Made by a program: the position numbers and the translations under genes
Part shown: in pieces, positions 12,601 through 24,262 of the stretch
How positions within the stretch are numbered: position 1 is the stretch's first letter
How the letters are laid out: each line of letters starts with the position of its first letter
The notes under the pieces: generated by a model
The model's database searches: none
What the model saw: the letters and a program-made list of their open reading frames with translations, nothing else
What the model was told of the DNA's origin: nothing
Source of the DNA: Blastomussa wellsi
Lineage: Eukaryota; Cnidaria; Anthozoa; Scleractinia; Plerogyridae
Length of the DNA stretch: 64,000 bases
Direction: 5' to 3'
Assembly: GCA_947652115.1 (NCBI GenBank)
Contig: OX393568.1
Location: 21,617,831-21,681,830 of the forward strand

Positions 12601-15323
12601 AAGTACCTTGCTCAGTTTGTTCAGCACAGTGTTTCCACTCTCCAAAGACAGCCAATGGTCGAAGTTTGAAAAATTAATAGCCCAAAACGGTACAGTTCAT
12701 TTCAGAAAATCTGCAAACCATGCCCAGACCATGAAAAATGAACTGGTTCTCTCAATTTCTATGGCTATGATGCTCTGCTCAGTTCTGCTATAATGGGCAT
12801 ACTCTAGGGTTTCAAACACAGACCACAAGTTTGCAACCACAGTTACATGTAATGTTTGATCCGAATTACTGTAAAAGGGTTAAAAAATTACATGGCTGAG
12901 GTATTCTCATTTGAAGTTTCTCACTTGATAACAGTATCATTGTGACGTCATGTGAATGTTTTAAATGTTATGCTTAACAGGGTCTTGCAGCTGGTCTTCA
13001 AGATCTGCTGGATTATGAAGGTGATGTAGAAAGCGAGATGATGATTAACTTCACCATTGGATACACAGACATGTTTGGGTCATCGCTTACGAAGGAGCTG
13101 AAGGAAAATGGAGCAGAGATCACTGTTACCAATGACAACAGACAGGTAATTGGCATATTGCACTGAAAAGTGACATGCTGGGACCGTCACAAGTTTTCTA
13201 TCTTGTAGAGTTGTTCATCTTACAGAGCTGTCCGAGAGATTTGCCTTGTAAATTGATTTCAAGTTGAAAAATCATGGCATCCAAGGACCTAGGCTTGTTA
13301 TCTCAAGATGTCTTGAATAAAAGCCAAAATATTTCAAGGCAAAAATTATATGCAATTTTGGTAACTGCAGAAAAATACATGAAAAATATATACAAGAGGT
13401 TGATCTTTGGAGCAAAACAGCTAAAATTGTTCCTATTTTATATTTCAGGAGTTTGTGAATCTGTATGCTGATTTTATCCTTAACAAATCCATTGAGAGAC
13501 AGGTAAAGACAATAAATTATTACGGACAGCTATTTTTGAAAACAGTGTTACTGTTGATACACTGTAATTATGCTGTTAAAAATTTCTTTCTACAGTTTAA
13601 AGCCTTCAAACGTGGTTTTGACATGGTTGTGTCCGAGTCTCCTCTCAAAACATTCTTCCGTCCAGATGAGGTGGAGCTGCTGGTATCCGGTTGCCAGGTA
13701 CTCACATTGAATTAAGTAATGACTAATATTCTTGATGCTAATTGGTTTATTCTGTTGTCAGATTGAACTTTAGGCATCAAAAAGTGGGATTTTTCCTTCT
13801 TAAACATTATTTGTTTTTGGTCTTCTTCAAGTAGTACTGTGTGGACATAAGAAAACTACCAAAAACACTTAAAAAAATTTCACTTCAATACTTGTGCAAT
13901 GTTAAAATAACAAATGAGTGACATTTAAATTTGAGGCCACTTTTGTTAGAAGGTTTTGAAGAATGCATGGATTAACATGACAGTTGTAGGTGTGATTTTC
14001 AGTAGGTTAACAGAATGCAGATTCAGGTATGAAACCTCTTGCAACATTTCTCAATTATTTTCTATTTTGTCCTTCAGGATTTTGACTTTGATGCACTGGA
14101 GAAGTCCACTGAATATGACAATGGACTTACGGAGGGCTCAACACTGATCAAGTACAAAATTGAATAATATTGTTTAACTGTCAGGTTTTGGTAGCGCTGT
14201 TTTTTATGGAGTCATGACAGTATCTCAAACGTTTTCACGAGGTAGAGTTTAAATGTCTGAAATGGCTGTATAAGTTTCTTCTATAAAATTACTGAAGACA
14301 AAAGTAAATTGCAACCATGTCACATAGCCTTGTTCATGAAACCTAGGATGCATTCCTTTGGGATGATCTAGATCACGATCAATGATCCGAGATCACTCGG
14401 ATCATGGTGCATCAAAGGCGCCGGCGAATCCATTCTGAGCAAGGATTCGCCGGTTCCTTTGATGTACCATGATCTGCATGATCTCGGATCATTGTTCGTG
14501 ATCCGGATCACCCCAAAGGAACGCACCCCTAGTCACCTAAACATAGTCTCATGGAACTTGCATGGTCTTCTTGCAGGTGGTTTTGGGAAGTTGTTCACAG
14601 CTTCACTGTGGAGCAAAAGAAGCAGCTGTTGATGTTTACGACCGGAAGTGACAGAATCCCAGTGGGCGGCTTCTCAAAACTTCGACTTATCATTGCCAAG
14701 AATGGTCCTGATTCGGACAGGTACGCAATTCATGTAACTCCTACTAATTGTTTTACCAGTCAAGCTGTGGTCGGGGAAGGGAAAGAGGATAAAGTCACAC
14801 TTGTCAAAATCGGATGATTCAGCAGTTCTTGCTGTATGGTATATATGTCGAGCTGGCACAAGAATCTTTGAAGGTTTCCACTGTTCTTGATTGTTGTAAT
14901 TCGAGGGACGGCCATTCAGAGACAATCTAACAGCTAGACCTGTCCCTCAGAGTAAATTGTGTTTTTTATTTACGTGTATGTATAACTCCTTACAGAGTAC
15001 ATTAGGAGTTTTGTTATCACCTTGGGTTCCCCAGTGCGCTGTAGGCTCGATTTCCACCGCTCTCTCGAGTCCGGTATTCGTTCCTCCCGAGGAGAAGACG
15101 AGCGCGAGCTCGGGTTCCCGAACAGCGGCTGGTAATCGAGCCTAAGTGCGCTCGCTGTAGTGAATTCCGCTTCACATGTCTGTTGTCATGTTTCCCTTGC
15201 AGGCTTCCAACCGCACACACGTGTTTTAATGTGCTTCTACTCCCTGAATACTCCAACAGAGGAAAGTTGAAAGAAAGGCTGCTAAAAGCCATCACTCACG
15301 CCAAGGGCTTTGGTCTCTTGTAG
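6698..15323 (+). CDS. UBE3A: HECT-type E3 ubiquitin ligase UBE3A (E6-AP)
   Basis: Twelve coding exons: 6698-6753, 6887-6928, 8912-9111, 10010-11064, 11665-11809, 12280-12485, 12981-13145, 13449-13502, 13596-13697, 14078-14151, 14577-14720 and 15203-15323. All are GT-AG, sum to 2364 nt and end in TAG, giving 787 residues (human about 852-875). Residues 34 to about 95 form the AZUL zinc finger, MKRAAEQ followed by C52, C57, C62 and a fourth Cys in ARLCEP. The middle exon has [17 protein letters not shown] and [15 protein letters not shown]. The HECT domain includes [20 protein letters not shown] and VLGLAIYNN and ends THAKGFGLL. The catalytic Cys is about residue 754, in [12 protein letters not shown]. 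The enzyme accepts ubiquitin from an E2 on this Cys and passes it to substrates in cytosol and nucleus. The start MSNKN is the first Met well placed before AZUL. ATG 6545 or the Met just before KRAAEQ are alternatives, as in mammalian isoforms. Confidence 0.95.
6929..8911. other. UBE3A intron 2
   Basis: Flanked by donor gtaagt and acceptor ttgatacag. It contains a short inverted repeat at 8203-8273. Open frames on both strands here (for example 7149-7352, 7991-8499) show no conserved protein character. Confidence 0.6.
8203..8273. repeat. Short inverted repeat (stem-loop) in UBE3A intron 2
   Basis: The left arm, with gattctcatgtctcgaagtt, is mirrored by the right arm, with cttcgagacttgagaatc. 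Arms are about 33 bp with a 5-base loop. Related tctcgaaact words repeat just upstream. Confidence 0.65.
9382..9575. repeat. MITE-like element in UBE3A intron 3
   Basis: About 190 bp with terminal inverted repeats: the left end reads catttccagggttgtcaa and the right end tgacaaccctgcatttc. The interior has ggcgcatttcacctgc and ccggctactcc motifs and no open frame of note. Confidence 0.5.
11446..11592. repeat. Foldback repeat in UBE3A intron 4
   Basis: The left arm ccttttgggcaagta...gcttgccc is mirrored by gggcaagc...cttgtccaaagg at the right end. The arms are imperfect, about 40 bp each. Confidence 0.5.
11818..11997. repeat. Foldback repeat starting 9 bases into UBE3A intron 5
   Basis: The left arm has aataggccatttccaag and aaacaagtctaaatgc. 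The right arm has gcacttagactcgtttt and ctcggaaatcgcctatt. The whole 180 bp folds on itself and begins 9 bases after the last base of exon 5 (11809). Confidence 0.65.
14346..14530. repeat. GATC-rich foldback element in UBE3A intron 10
   Basis: A 185-bp inverted repeat. The left arm gcattcctttgggatgatc...aatgatccgagatc...ggcgaatcc is mirrored by ggattcgcc...gatctcggatcattg...caccccaaaggaacgc. It is rich in GATC and CCGG words. A foldback DNA element is likely. Confidence 0.75.
15042..15144. repeat. Foldback element in UBE3A intron 11
   Basis: Ends taggctcgat and atcgagccta are inverted copies, with inner halves ccaccgct and agcggctgg. The interior is GC-rich with gctctctcgagtccg and gagctcgggttcccg. 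About 103 bp. Confidence 0.55.
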
Positions 15324-16778
15324 AAGAAACCAACAGGAAGACAAGACGACTCTATCAACATAGTGCAGAACACAATTGTAGACGGCAAAGCTAAACGGCG
15401 CTCTTGTCAATTGAAACATGTTTTTTAGGTTGTTCACGGTGGATAAACTGTAGCGTCTAGCTAAGGATTTGGAGTGGTATACCATGAAATATACTACAAC
15501 TGACAGAAAGTTTCAGCATTCACAGCACAAGGAAGAGTGCGAAGGCACCAAAAAATTAATAATTAAGTCAGGATTGCTATGTTCAATCTAGAAGCGCGTA
15601 TCTATTTTATCGCGGGTGACCGCAGTCTGGTATGAAAGTCACCCGGGCTCATGTTTCTTGTACTTGCAGTACACGACGAAGGGAAAGCATCATTAATTTT
15701 AATAGCCTTGTGGAATTCCGAATTGAATTTGTAGCGGCTTGCCAGTCTTTGCTTTACTTACCCACCAAAGGGTGCAATCTGTTGCCGGAAGTGATTTTTA
15801 TCTGTGCATTTCTCAACTATCCCGTTGAATAAGAGAACGTTTTGTGAGAGGAGAAACGAGGTACAGTTTAATAACTTGTCGAGCGCACCTGACTAGGTAG
15901 TTGTAGGCAGAAAGCGAACTTTTAGTGTAAATTTTGTCAGATATTCGGGGATCGTCTCACTGGTTTCTCCACCTCCTCACAAAGAGAGGGAATGAAAGCG
16001 GAGGACCACAGGTCTTCCAGTAAATTAGGCTACCAAAAATGGCTAAGTTCAAGCTTTTTAGTAGTGGACACTTGAACTACGCAAAATATACTAAAAAAGA
16101 ATTGGTCAGGATTTCTGTAAAGGACCAGTTTAAGAAATCGTGTTTCTCGCTATCAATATCAACGTTGTATTGGTTTAAGACGATGTCCCCAAGCTGATGA
16201 CTGTCTATCCTCTCATCAACAAGTTAGCTTGACACCGAGGTTTTTGTATGAGAAATTTTATATTGATCATCGTCGACACTTCTTGTAACCGGTGTATTTA
16301 GCATTGTGTTTGCGTATTATTCGCTTTGGTTATGTTCGGAAAAGAAAATAAGTGGGAACATGTTTCACCGGCAGTAATGTTGATCGGTTTCTAGTTGTAG
16401 ATGCGAAGATAGGGTTTTTTGGGTAACGAAATAAGAAAAAAACTGTATTTTTGAAAATTTAGTGGATATTAAATCTGTTAATACTGATGTGCTATTTTAA
16501 TTTGCATTTCCCCCTTTATTGTCTGCTCCCCCTCCAACCCATATTCTAGTATTCTGTTTTTTACCAAGAACTGCAGAAATTCTCACGCGTTCCGGCATTG
16601 GCGCCAATGCTCGTGTTTTACCCGAGGACATACACGTGACTGACTAGTCGGATCATAGGCGTACGGGTAGGGGGGGGGGCTGCCCCCCCCCCCCTCCCAA
16701 AATTTTTTTTGGGCTAGTCAGGTTTGTTGGACAGAAAAATAATATTTGGGCAAGGCAACTTGGGATAATTTATTGGGC

Positions 16779-17008
16779 AAACACCTTTTAGCAAACTGAA
16801 ATACTGCCAAATCTTAAATAAAATTGCCTTACCTTACTTTCACTGTTTTTATTCTTGTCTGACCGCTTATTTTGCCGATTCTTGGCCATTTAGGCGAGTT
16901 ATCGCTTTCTGGGTTCCCCAGCGTTAGAACAAGTATAAAAACAGTGAAAGTAAGGTAAGGCAATTTTATTTAAGATTTGGCAGTATTTCAGTTTGCTGAA
17001 AGGTGTTG
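16779..17008. repeat. Long foldback element
   Basis: Arms of about 80 bp are nearly perfect inverted copies: aacaccttttagcaaactg...attgccttaccttac on the left, gtaaggtaaggcaat...cagtttgctgaaaggtgtt on the right, with a spacer of about 70 bp. Upstream at 16,668-16,696 lies a run of G followed by a run of C, which may belong to the same repeat. Confidence 0.75.
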
Positions 17009-17559
17009 TAAAATATTCCCATACAAACTCTTATATTTTTGCCATGACAGCTATTATGCAATAGGATCCTGATCACAACGTGAGCTTGGGCTGCCTGTGG
17101 ATGACGCCATGGAGAGCGGTTGCTGCTCTTTTGTTGAAAACTTTGTCAAACTTTTTACAGTTGTGCTGTTAGTTCTCGAAAATATGAAAGCGATTAAAGG
17201 GAAAATCATCAACTTTGTTTTAAGAGGAGTGTTAGTCCGGGTTGAATCCAACTGTAAAGGGGAAAACGCCAAAGTTTGACGTGAAACTCGATGAATGGAA
17301 CTGTTATTTTCTTCCGTGTTCTTCCAAAGTACTACGAATGGACTGAACTTTGTAGGAAAACTTTATTTCAAATCAGATAGTTGTTTACACAATTTTTTTA
17401 CGATCGGTGACTTTCCCATACAATTCTCTATATACACAAGCTGTCCCATACACCACGTATTCAGAGTGGAATTTTGAGCTTGGGGAGCCTGTGTTTCACT
17501 TTGCGAAGGCGAGTCTGCGCTTTATCCTTTTATTTGGCTTCGTTTTGTTATGGTAAAAA

Positions 17560-17667
17560 ACAAATTGACGGCAGTTTTTCATCGCATGTCCTGTTATTTC
17601 GCCAATGTGATGACGAAATTCATAAAAAAATAACAAGACATACGATGAAAATCTGCCGTCAATTTGT
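17560..17667. repeat. Foldback element
   Basis: The left arm acaaattgacggcag...tgtcctgttattt is mirrored by aaataacaagaca...ctgccgtcaatttgt. About 108 bp with arms of about 43 bp. Confidence 0.7.
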
Positions 17668-17895
17668 TAAATTCCATTCACAGTATCCTGTCTACACGAA
17701 CATATATCATGATCTTTCGAAGGAAATTTCAGAGATGTTTCCGTTGTTGTTTTGCAGCACCGGTTGGTTTGTTCATGGTAGTCTTGTCGATTTATTACAT
17801 GTTATGTGATATACCTTGCCATATTACCAAAGTGGAACACCTCCAGTTTCCGCGACAACAACGCGTCTTTCAGCGAAGCTGGTGCTCAAGTTTTT

Positions 17896-18058
17896 TTGAT
17901 AAAAATAGTTGTCGACAACTAATCGCCTCGTCTGTGGAGGCCCTAAGGGCAACCAAATGTCGTCGACAACCGAAAAACGTCGTCTGTGAGACGAGTTGTC
18001 GACAACTAAGGGCCTCCACAGACGAGGCGATTAGTTGTCGACAACTATTTTTTATCAA
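17896..18058. repeat. Foldback with repeated agttgtcgacaact palindromes
   Basis: The perfect 14-bp palindrome agttgtcgacaact occurs at 17,907-17,920, 17,994-18,007 and 18,033-18,046. The flanking arms aatcgcctcgtctgtggagg and cctccacagacgaggcgatt are exact inverted copies. Near-matches continue outside the fold, around 18,068-18,080 and 18,190-18,205. Short open frames across it (17,664-18,065 plus, 17,870-18,061 minus) arise from the repeat and are not called as genes. Confidence 0.7.
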
Positions 18059-18724
18059 CAACTAAATGTTATCGACAACTATTTGTGTCCGATGCAAGCA
18101 TTCCACACACTGGGGTGTTAGTTGTCGATGTCTTAAGTCAGGCCAACGAGAGCTTGGAAACTAACGTTTAGTACGCATGCTCAGTTGCAATAGTTGTCGA
18201 GAACTAAACCAATGATTTCCACACACGGGAAAAAACGGGAAAACGTTTGCACTAAAATAGAAGATAAATACTCAGCACATGGAAATGTTCCGTGCTTCCT
18301 TGGTGAAGGTAAAAGGTTACCATAAGCTTACATCGTTGCCATGTTATAGGCAGTTGACAGCTGTCAAAAGAAGGTATCCGCTGACCAGTATCACATGACC
18401 ATATCGCGGGCTCAGGTTAGCAATCATCGAGGTCATGTGTTTTTTTGAAGTTAACCGCTGAACAGGTATGTTATTTCATTAGATTGCGGGCTCAGATTGG
18501 AGAGGCACATCATTGGATCGTGGGCTCAAGTCCAAATTTTTTCCTTGAGTTCACGTTCAGGTCGGATTTAATCATTTTTCACGATCGTTCCTCAGTAGAA
18601 TTTCTGCAATTGGAGCAGAGTTTTAATAGCAGAGCCCCATACTCATATGGGAAAGAAAACGAAACCCATGAGTTGATTTTCTCATGGTTATCAGGGCTAG
18701 CGGTATTGCTCGTGGGCGCGTACG

Positions 18725-18765
18725 CACGACGACGATGACGACGACGACGATGACGACGGAGTCGC
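18725..18765. repeat. GAC/GAT trinucleotide microsatellite
   Basis: A run of gac and gat triplets. Confidence 0.8.
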
Positions 18766-21700
18766 GCAACATGGCGGCCATAAATAGACATGCCTTGTCA
18801 ACACCTAATACAATACAAAATACAAATACAAAATTTATTTGATTCAAAAATATATAGAGAATTTGCGACACCCGCGTATGGCCTCAGCTAATCTAGGCGC
18901 GTATTAATAATAATAATATTTTTTTATTTAGACAAGATAAATTAATTTACGGCATTGATGCTGTCGTCGTGCATATTACTGTACAATTATATAATCAATA
19001 TTAAAGCTTCACAAGTAACTTTTTGCAGGGTCTATTCATTTCCTCCCCTGAGTAACCTCAGTTCGCTCTTGGAAGGGCTCTAAACTCTCAATAGTCCTCA
19101 GGTGGTTTGGCAGACTATTCCCACCGAAGATAGTTTCTTTGTTGACTTGATAGCCAGGGATTAGTGTAAGTACGAGTCCTGCTTAGTAAGATCCCGGTCG
19201 AAGGATATGAAAGCAAACAATGGCTTGGTCATTTAATTGTGGACAGTAAAGAAGGTCTTTGTTGTTTTAAAGCTGAGACTCTTGAACTCTTTTGGACCAC
19301 GTCATTTACATGACCGATGTTATATGATTAAGTCAGTAGCACCTGCAAACACACTTACGCATTGCGAGCCTATGGTTTAGCCAGTCTTCTGACAATGATA
19401 TTTTTTCATTATCGGAAATTTCGCTATCACATTGCCGCGTTCAAAGTCAGTAAGGGGATCCGACGCGACCGCATTTATTTATTACAACTTTTTTCATCTT
19501 TCTTTTTTGTGTAAAACGGCTTCTTAATTAGGAAGGTAGCGGCTGCGTGAAACATCACCGGATCAATCATCGTTCCCCGAAAAATTTATGAAGTTGGGAG
19601 CATTCTGGAAAACCAGTTGGGCCAGGTCTGCAATTTTTGCGATTCAAAAATGCTTTCAAAGGACTGAACATGAGCATGTTTCGGTCCAGTGAAGAATACT
19701 TTCAATGGTTTGACTCTGAAAACATAGCGAACACTGATGAACATGGCATGCATGAAAATCGGCCTGTCTGAACTTGATCACAGTAACAGAAAAAAAAAGA
19801 CACCTTGCAGTTGGAGACTTCATAATCGGAAGCAGTTTTCAGTGCTTATAACAGAAAAGTTGTCTGCATTGAAGATTTTGGAAAGCTTATCGTAAGTTTA
19901 CGGTTTATCATCTGTCTGTTCATTTCAAGACGTATATTCGATTTCCAATTAAACACAGATCTTTTGAAACCAATAAGAGATTTGTAGTGACGAAACTGCA
20001 ACAAAACTCTTTCCTCTAAAATTCAAAAAATCGCGTTGCGCGAATATTGACTTTTTATGATATCAGTGCTCACGATGTCTTTTGTAGGCCTTAGATTAAG
20101 CTTGAAAAAAAAAATCGATGCTCAACAGAAATTCAAGGGCAAAAGACTACCATGGTCTAAAATTCACTTAATGGTCTTGCCCTGAATATCTGCGATCAAC
20201 TAATTTCAGTAGCGACCCTGAGGGCAAACTACTTCTCAATACGTCTTTGTAATTCAACATAGAGTCAAAATCGCGATGGCGAATGCTCGTTAGTAGGTCG
20301 GCAGTACACGAGAGGACTAGGAGACTACTCGAGCCTGCAATAAGTCGCGGGGACATTAATCCCATCCCTTGAGCTACCCATTTTTGTGAAAACTATCTAG
20401 TTGCAGGGACCAAAATTGCGACTTGGCCCACAAGTTCAAACTGGTTTTAATTCGTGTGACACGTCTCTGCGACTTGGTCCTCAAAGCCCTTCAAATTATA
20501 GCTAATTTAGAGTCAATTTACAATTGGACTTGTCCGCGCGACTTGTTGCAGGGACTAGTCCCTCTCATATTTGCCTACCTGTGAAAAGATACACCTCTCG
20601 CAGAATTTTAAGTAAACTTTAACGGGTCTCGCAGTCTCGAAAGGAGGTAATCTCGGAGTCTCGCTTTCTTTTGCAAAGCTGAGAACATCTCGGGCGCACA
20701 AAAACTGTATCAGTAGCTATCCGCCTCGCAGTCTCGCAAGGCCTCGAATTTACCATTCGCCCCTAAATGACTATATGTGAACTGAAGAATGAATATAAAA
20801 TTTCGTTTTACTGAATACAGCTTCGTTTTATTCACATAGTGAGGAAATAAGGCCCTCTTTACTGTGCTGAAACCTCACAATTCAAATCGAGTTAGCAACG
20901 TACCGCTCTTCAAGGAAATGAAACAAAACACGAGGTTGACAGACACCGCGGAAAAAAACGTCTGCGCCTATGCAGAAAATTGCCAATATTATAAAGAGAA
21001 ATTCTGAAAATTGCAAAAATGTAAACATTTTTGCAATTTTTAAGTAACCCCCCAAATATTTAAGGTTGAGATTTATACCACAGGGACACTATTTTGCTAT
21101 AAGTATCGTAAGTTCGCATGTGTTGTGAAGCGTTATGCGCCTATCAATGTAAGTGCTAGGCCAAGAGGGGGTTGAGGATTGGATGCTCAGTGCTAGGCCC
21201 AGAGGGGTTGAGGAGGATTAGGGGCTAACTGCTAGGCTCAGAGGGGGGCGGAAGATTGGGGGTTAAGTGCTATGCCCAGAGGGGGTGAGGAGGATTGGGG
21301 TCAAAGTGCTAGGCCCAGAGGGGGAGGCGGATTGGGGGCTAAGTGCTAGATCCAGAGGGGGGAGGAGGATTGGTGGCTAAGTGCTAGACCCAGAGGGGGA
21401 AGGAGGGTTGGGGGCTAAGTGCAAGGCCAAGAGGGTGTGAGGAGGATTGGGGGCAAAGTGCTAGGCCCAGAGGGGGAGGCGGATTGGGGGCTAAGTGCTA
21501 TGCCCAGAGGGGAGGGAGAAGGATTGGGGGCTAAGTGCTAGATCCAGAGGGGGAGGAGGATTGGTGGCTAAGTGCTAGACCCAGAGGGGGCAGGAGGGTT
21601 GGGGGCTAAGTGCAAGGCCAAGAGGGTGTGAGGAGGATTGGGGGCAAAGTGCTAGGCCCAGAGGGGGGAGGCGGATTGGGGGCTAAGTGCTATGCCCAGA

Positions 21701-23867
21701 GGGGGGAGGAGGATTGGGGGATAAGTGCTAGATCCAGAGGGGGGAGGAGGATTGGTGGCTAAGTGCTAGACCCAGAGGGGGGAGGAGGGTTGGGGGCTAA
21801 GTGCTAGGCCCAAATGGGGTAAAAGGAATGGGGCGAAGATCTAGGCCCAGAGGGGGAGAGAAGGATTGAGGGCTAAGTGCTAGAACTAGAGGGGCGGAGG
21901 TAGATTGGGGGCTAAGTTCTAGGTCCAGAGGGGGGAGGAGAATTTGGGGCTGAGTGCTAGGCCCAGAGTGGGGAGGACGATTGGGGGCTAAGTGTTAGGC
22001 CCAGAGTGCGGGAGGAGGATTGGAAGCTAGGTGCTAGGCCCAGAGGGGGGCAGGAGGACAGGGGGCTATGTGCTAGGCCAAGAGGGGGAGGAGGATTGGG
22101 GGCTAAGTGCTAAGCCCAGAGGGCGAAGGAGGATTGGGGGCTAACTGCTAAGCCCAGAGGGAGGGGAGGAGGATTGGGGGCTAAGTGTTAGGCCTAGAGG
22201 GGGAAGCAGAATCCTAGTCCTAGTCCAAGTCCTAGGCCAAGAGGTGGGGTTTGTGGAGTGGGGGCTATGTGCTAGGCCCAGAGGGGGGAGGACGATTGGG
22301 GGCTAAGTGCTAGGCCAAGAGGGAGGTTGAGGATTGGGGGCTAAGTGCTAGTCTTAGAGTACTAGCCAACAGGGGGAAGGAGGGCGGGAGGATTGGGGGT
22401 TCAATACTACGCAAAGAGTGGGGGAGGAAGATTGAAGGCTAAGTGCTAGCCCCAGAGCTGGGTGGAGGATTGGGGGCTAAGTGCCAGGCCCAGAGTACGG
22501 AGGAGAATTGGGGACAAAGTGCTAGGCCCAAATGAGGAAGAGGGATTGTGGGGAGAGTGCTAGGCCCAGAGGGCGTAAGGAGGATCGGGGGCTAAGCGCT
22601 AGGCGCAGAGGGAGGGGGCGTAGGAGGATTGGAGGCTAAGTGCTAGGCCAACAGGGGGGTTGAGGATTGGAGACTAAGTGGTAGGCCCAAATGGCGGGAG
22701 GAGGATTGGGCGCTAAGTGATAGGCCCTGAGGGCGGTTGAGGATTCGAGGCTTATTTCTAAGCCCAGAGTGGGGAGGCATGCCGGAGGGTGTAAGCGGAT
22801 TGGGGGCTAAGTGCTAGGCCTAGTGGGGGGAGGAGGATTGGGGGCTAAGTGATAGGCCTCGAGGGGGAAAAAAGGATTAGGGGCTAAGTGCTAGCCAAGA
22901 AAGGGGAAGGGCTAGTGGCTAAGTGATAGTCCCAGAGGGGGAGGAGGATTGGGGGCTAAGTGCTAGGCCCAGAGGGGGGAGGATTGGGGGCTATGTTCTA
23001 GGCCCAGAGGGGGAAGGAGGATTGGGGGCTAAGTGCTAAACCAAGATAGGGGTTGAGGATTGCGGGCAAAGTGCTAAACCTACAGGGGAGCAGGAATGGG
23101 GGCTACGTGCTAGGCCGAGAGGGGGAGGAGGATTGGGGGCTAAGTGCAACGCCCAGAGGGGGGAGGATTGGGGGCTAAGTCCTAGGCCCAGAGGTGTTGA
23201 GGATTGAGGAGTAACTGCAAGTCCAAGAGGGGGGAGGAGGATTGGGGGGTATGTGCTAGGACAAGAAGGGTGTAGGAGCATTGGTGGATAACTGCTAGGC
23301 AAGGAGGGGGAGGAGGATTGGGAGCTAAGTGGTAGGCCGAGATGGGGGGAGGAGAATTGGAGGTTAAGTGCTAGTCCCAGAGGGTGTAAGGAGGATTGGG
23401 GGCGAAGACAAGGCCAAGAGGGGGAAGGAGGATTAGGGGCTATGTGCTAGGCCAAGAGGGGGGTAGGAGGATTGGGGGCTAAGTGCTAGGCCAAGAGGAG
23501 GGTAGGAGGATTGGGGGCTAAGTGCTGGGCCCAGAGGGGGTGGAGGAATGGGGGCTAAGTGCTAGGCACAGAGGGGGGATGAGGATTGGGGGCTAAGTTC
23601 TAGGCCCAGAGGGGGTGGGAGGATTGGGGGTTAAATGCTAAGCCCAGAGGGGGGAGGAGGATTAGGGGCTAAGTGCAAGGCCAAGAGGGGGGTTGAGGAT
23701 TGGGGGCTATGTGCTAGGCCAAGAGGGGGTAGGAGGATTGGGGGCTAAGTGCTAGTCCCAGAGGAGGGAAGGAAGATTGGGGGCTAAGTGCTAGACCTAG
23801 AGGAGCGGAGGAGGATCAGGAGCCTAAGTTCTAGGCCCAGAGGTGAGGAGGAGGATTGGGGGCTAAG

Positions 23868-24262
23868 TTCTTTCTTAAAGTTCTTTCTAAGTTCGTTCTT
23901 TCTCTTATCGAGGTGCAAATGCTTGGAACAAACTGTCAAATCAAATACGTGAGATAAGGGATCTTGCAAGCTTTAAACGTGCGATATCTTAGGACATATT
24001 TTACATCGTTAGGGTCCATTTGTACATTGCTTGTTGCGTATTATTATATAGTAACTGATGGTTGTTGCTAATTATTACTTAAAATTAATTGTTATTAAAT
24101 AATATTTTAGGGCTAAGTCATACCTGATCCTTAACATTTATATCTTGCAGTTTATGGAATTTTAAGCATATCTTGGAATTCTTTAACGGCATGTCTGAAA
24201 ACAAGCTTGCTGAGCTATTTACCGCGTTTTAAATAAAGTTGTTGGTTGATTGATTGATTGAA
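23868..24262 (+). mobile_element. 5'-truncated LINE 3' end inside the minisatellite, copy 1
   Basis: The non-repeat insert reads tatcgaggtgcaaatgct and encodes GANAWNKLSNQIREIRDLAS, the kind of C-terminus seen in CR1/L2- or Jockey-like reverse transcriptase ORFs. An AT-rich 3' UTR with aataaag follows, then a (ttga)n tail at about 24,240-24,262. The minisatellite resumes on both sides. Confidence 0.75.

Larger units (their letters stand above)
15324..21149. other. UBE3A 3' flank and repeat-rich intergenic DNA
   Basis: No gene is supported. The first few hundred bases should include the UBE3A 3' UTR. Identified pieces are a poly-G/poly-C hairpin near 16,668-16,696, foldbacks at 16,779-17,008, 17,560-17,667 and 17,896-18,058, and a GAC/GAT microsatellite at 18,725-18,765. 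I see nothing further from about 18,800 to 21,149. Confidence 0.5.

Noticed and set aside
17664..18065. 133-codon plus-strand open frame with repeated SCRQL words
   Set aside because: The repeated peptide words come from the palindromic DNA repeat in 17,896-18,058.
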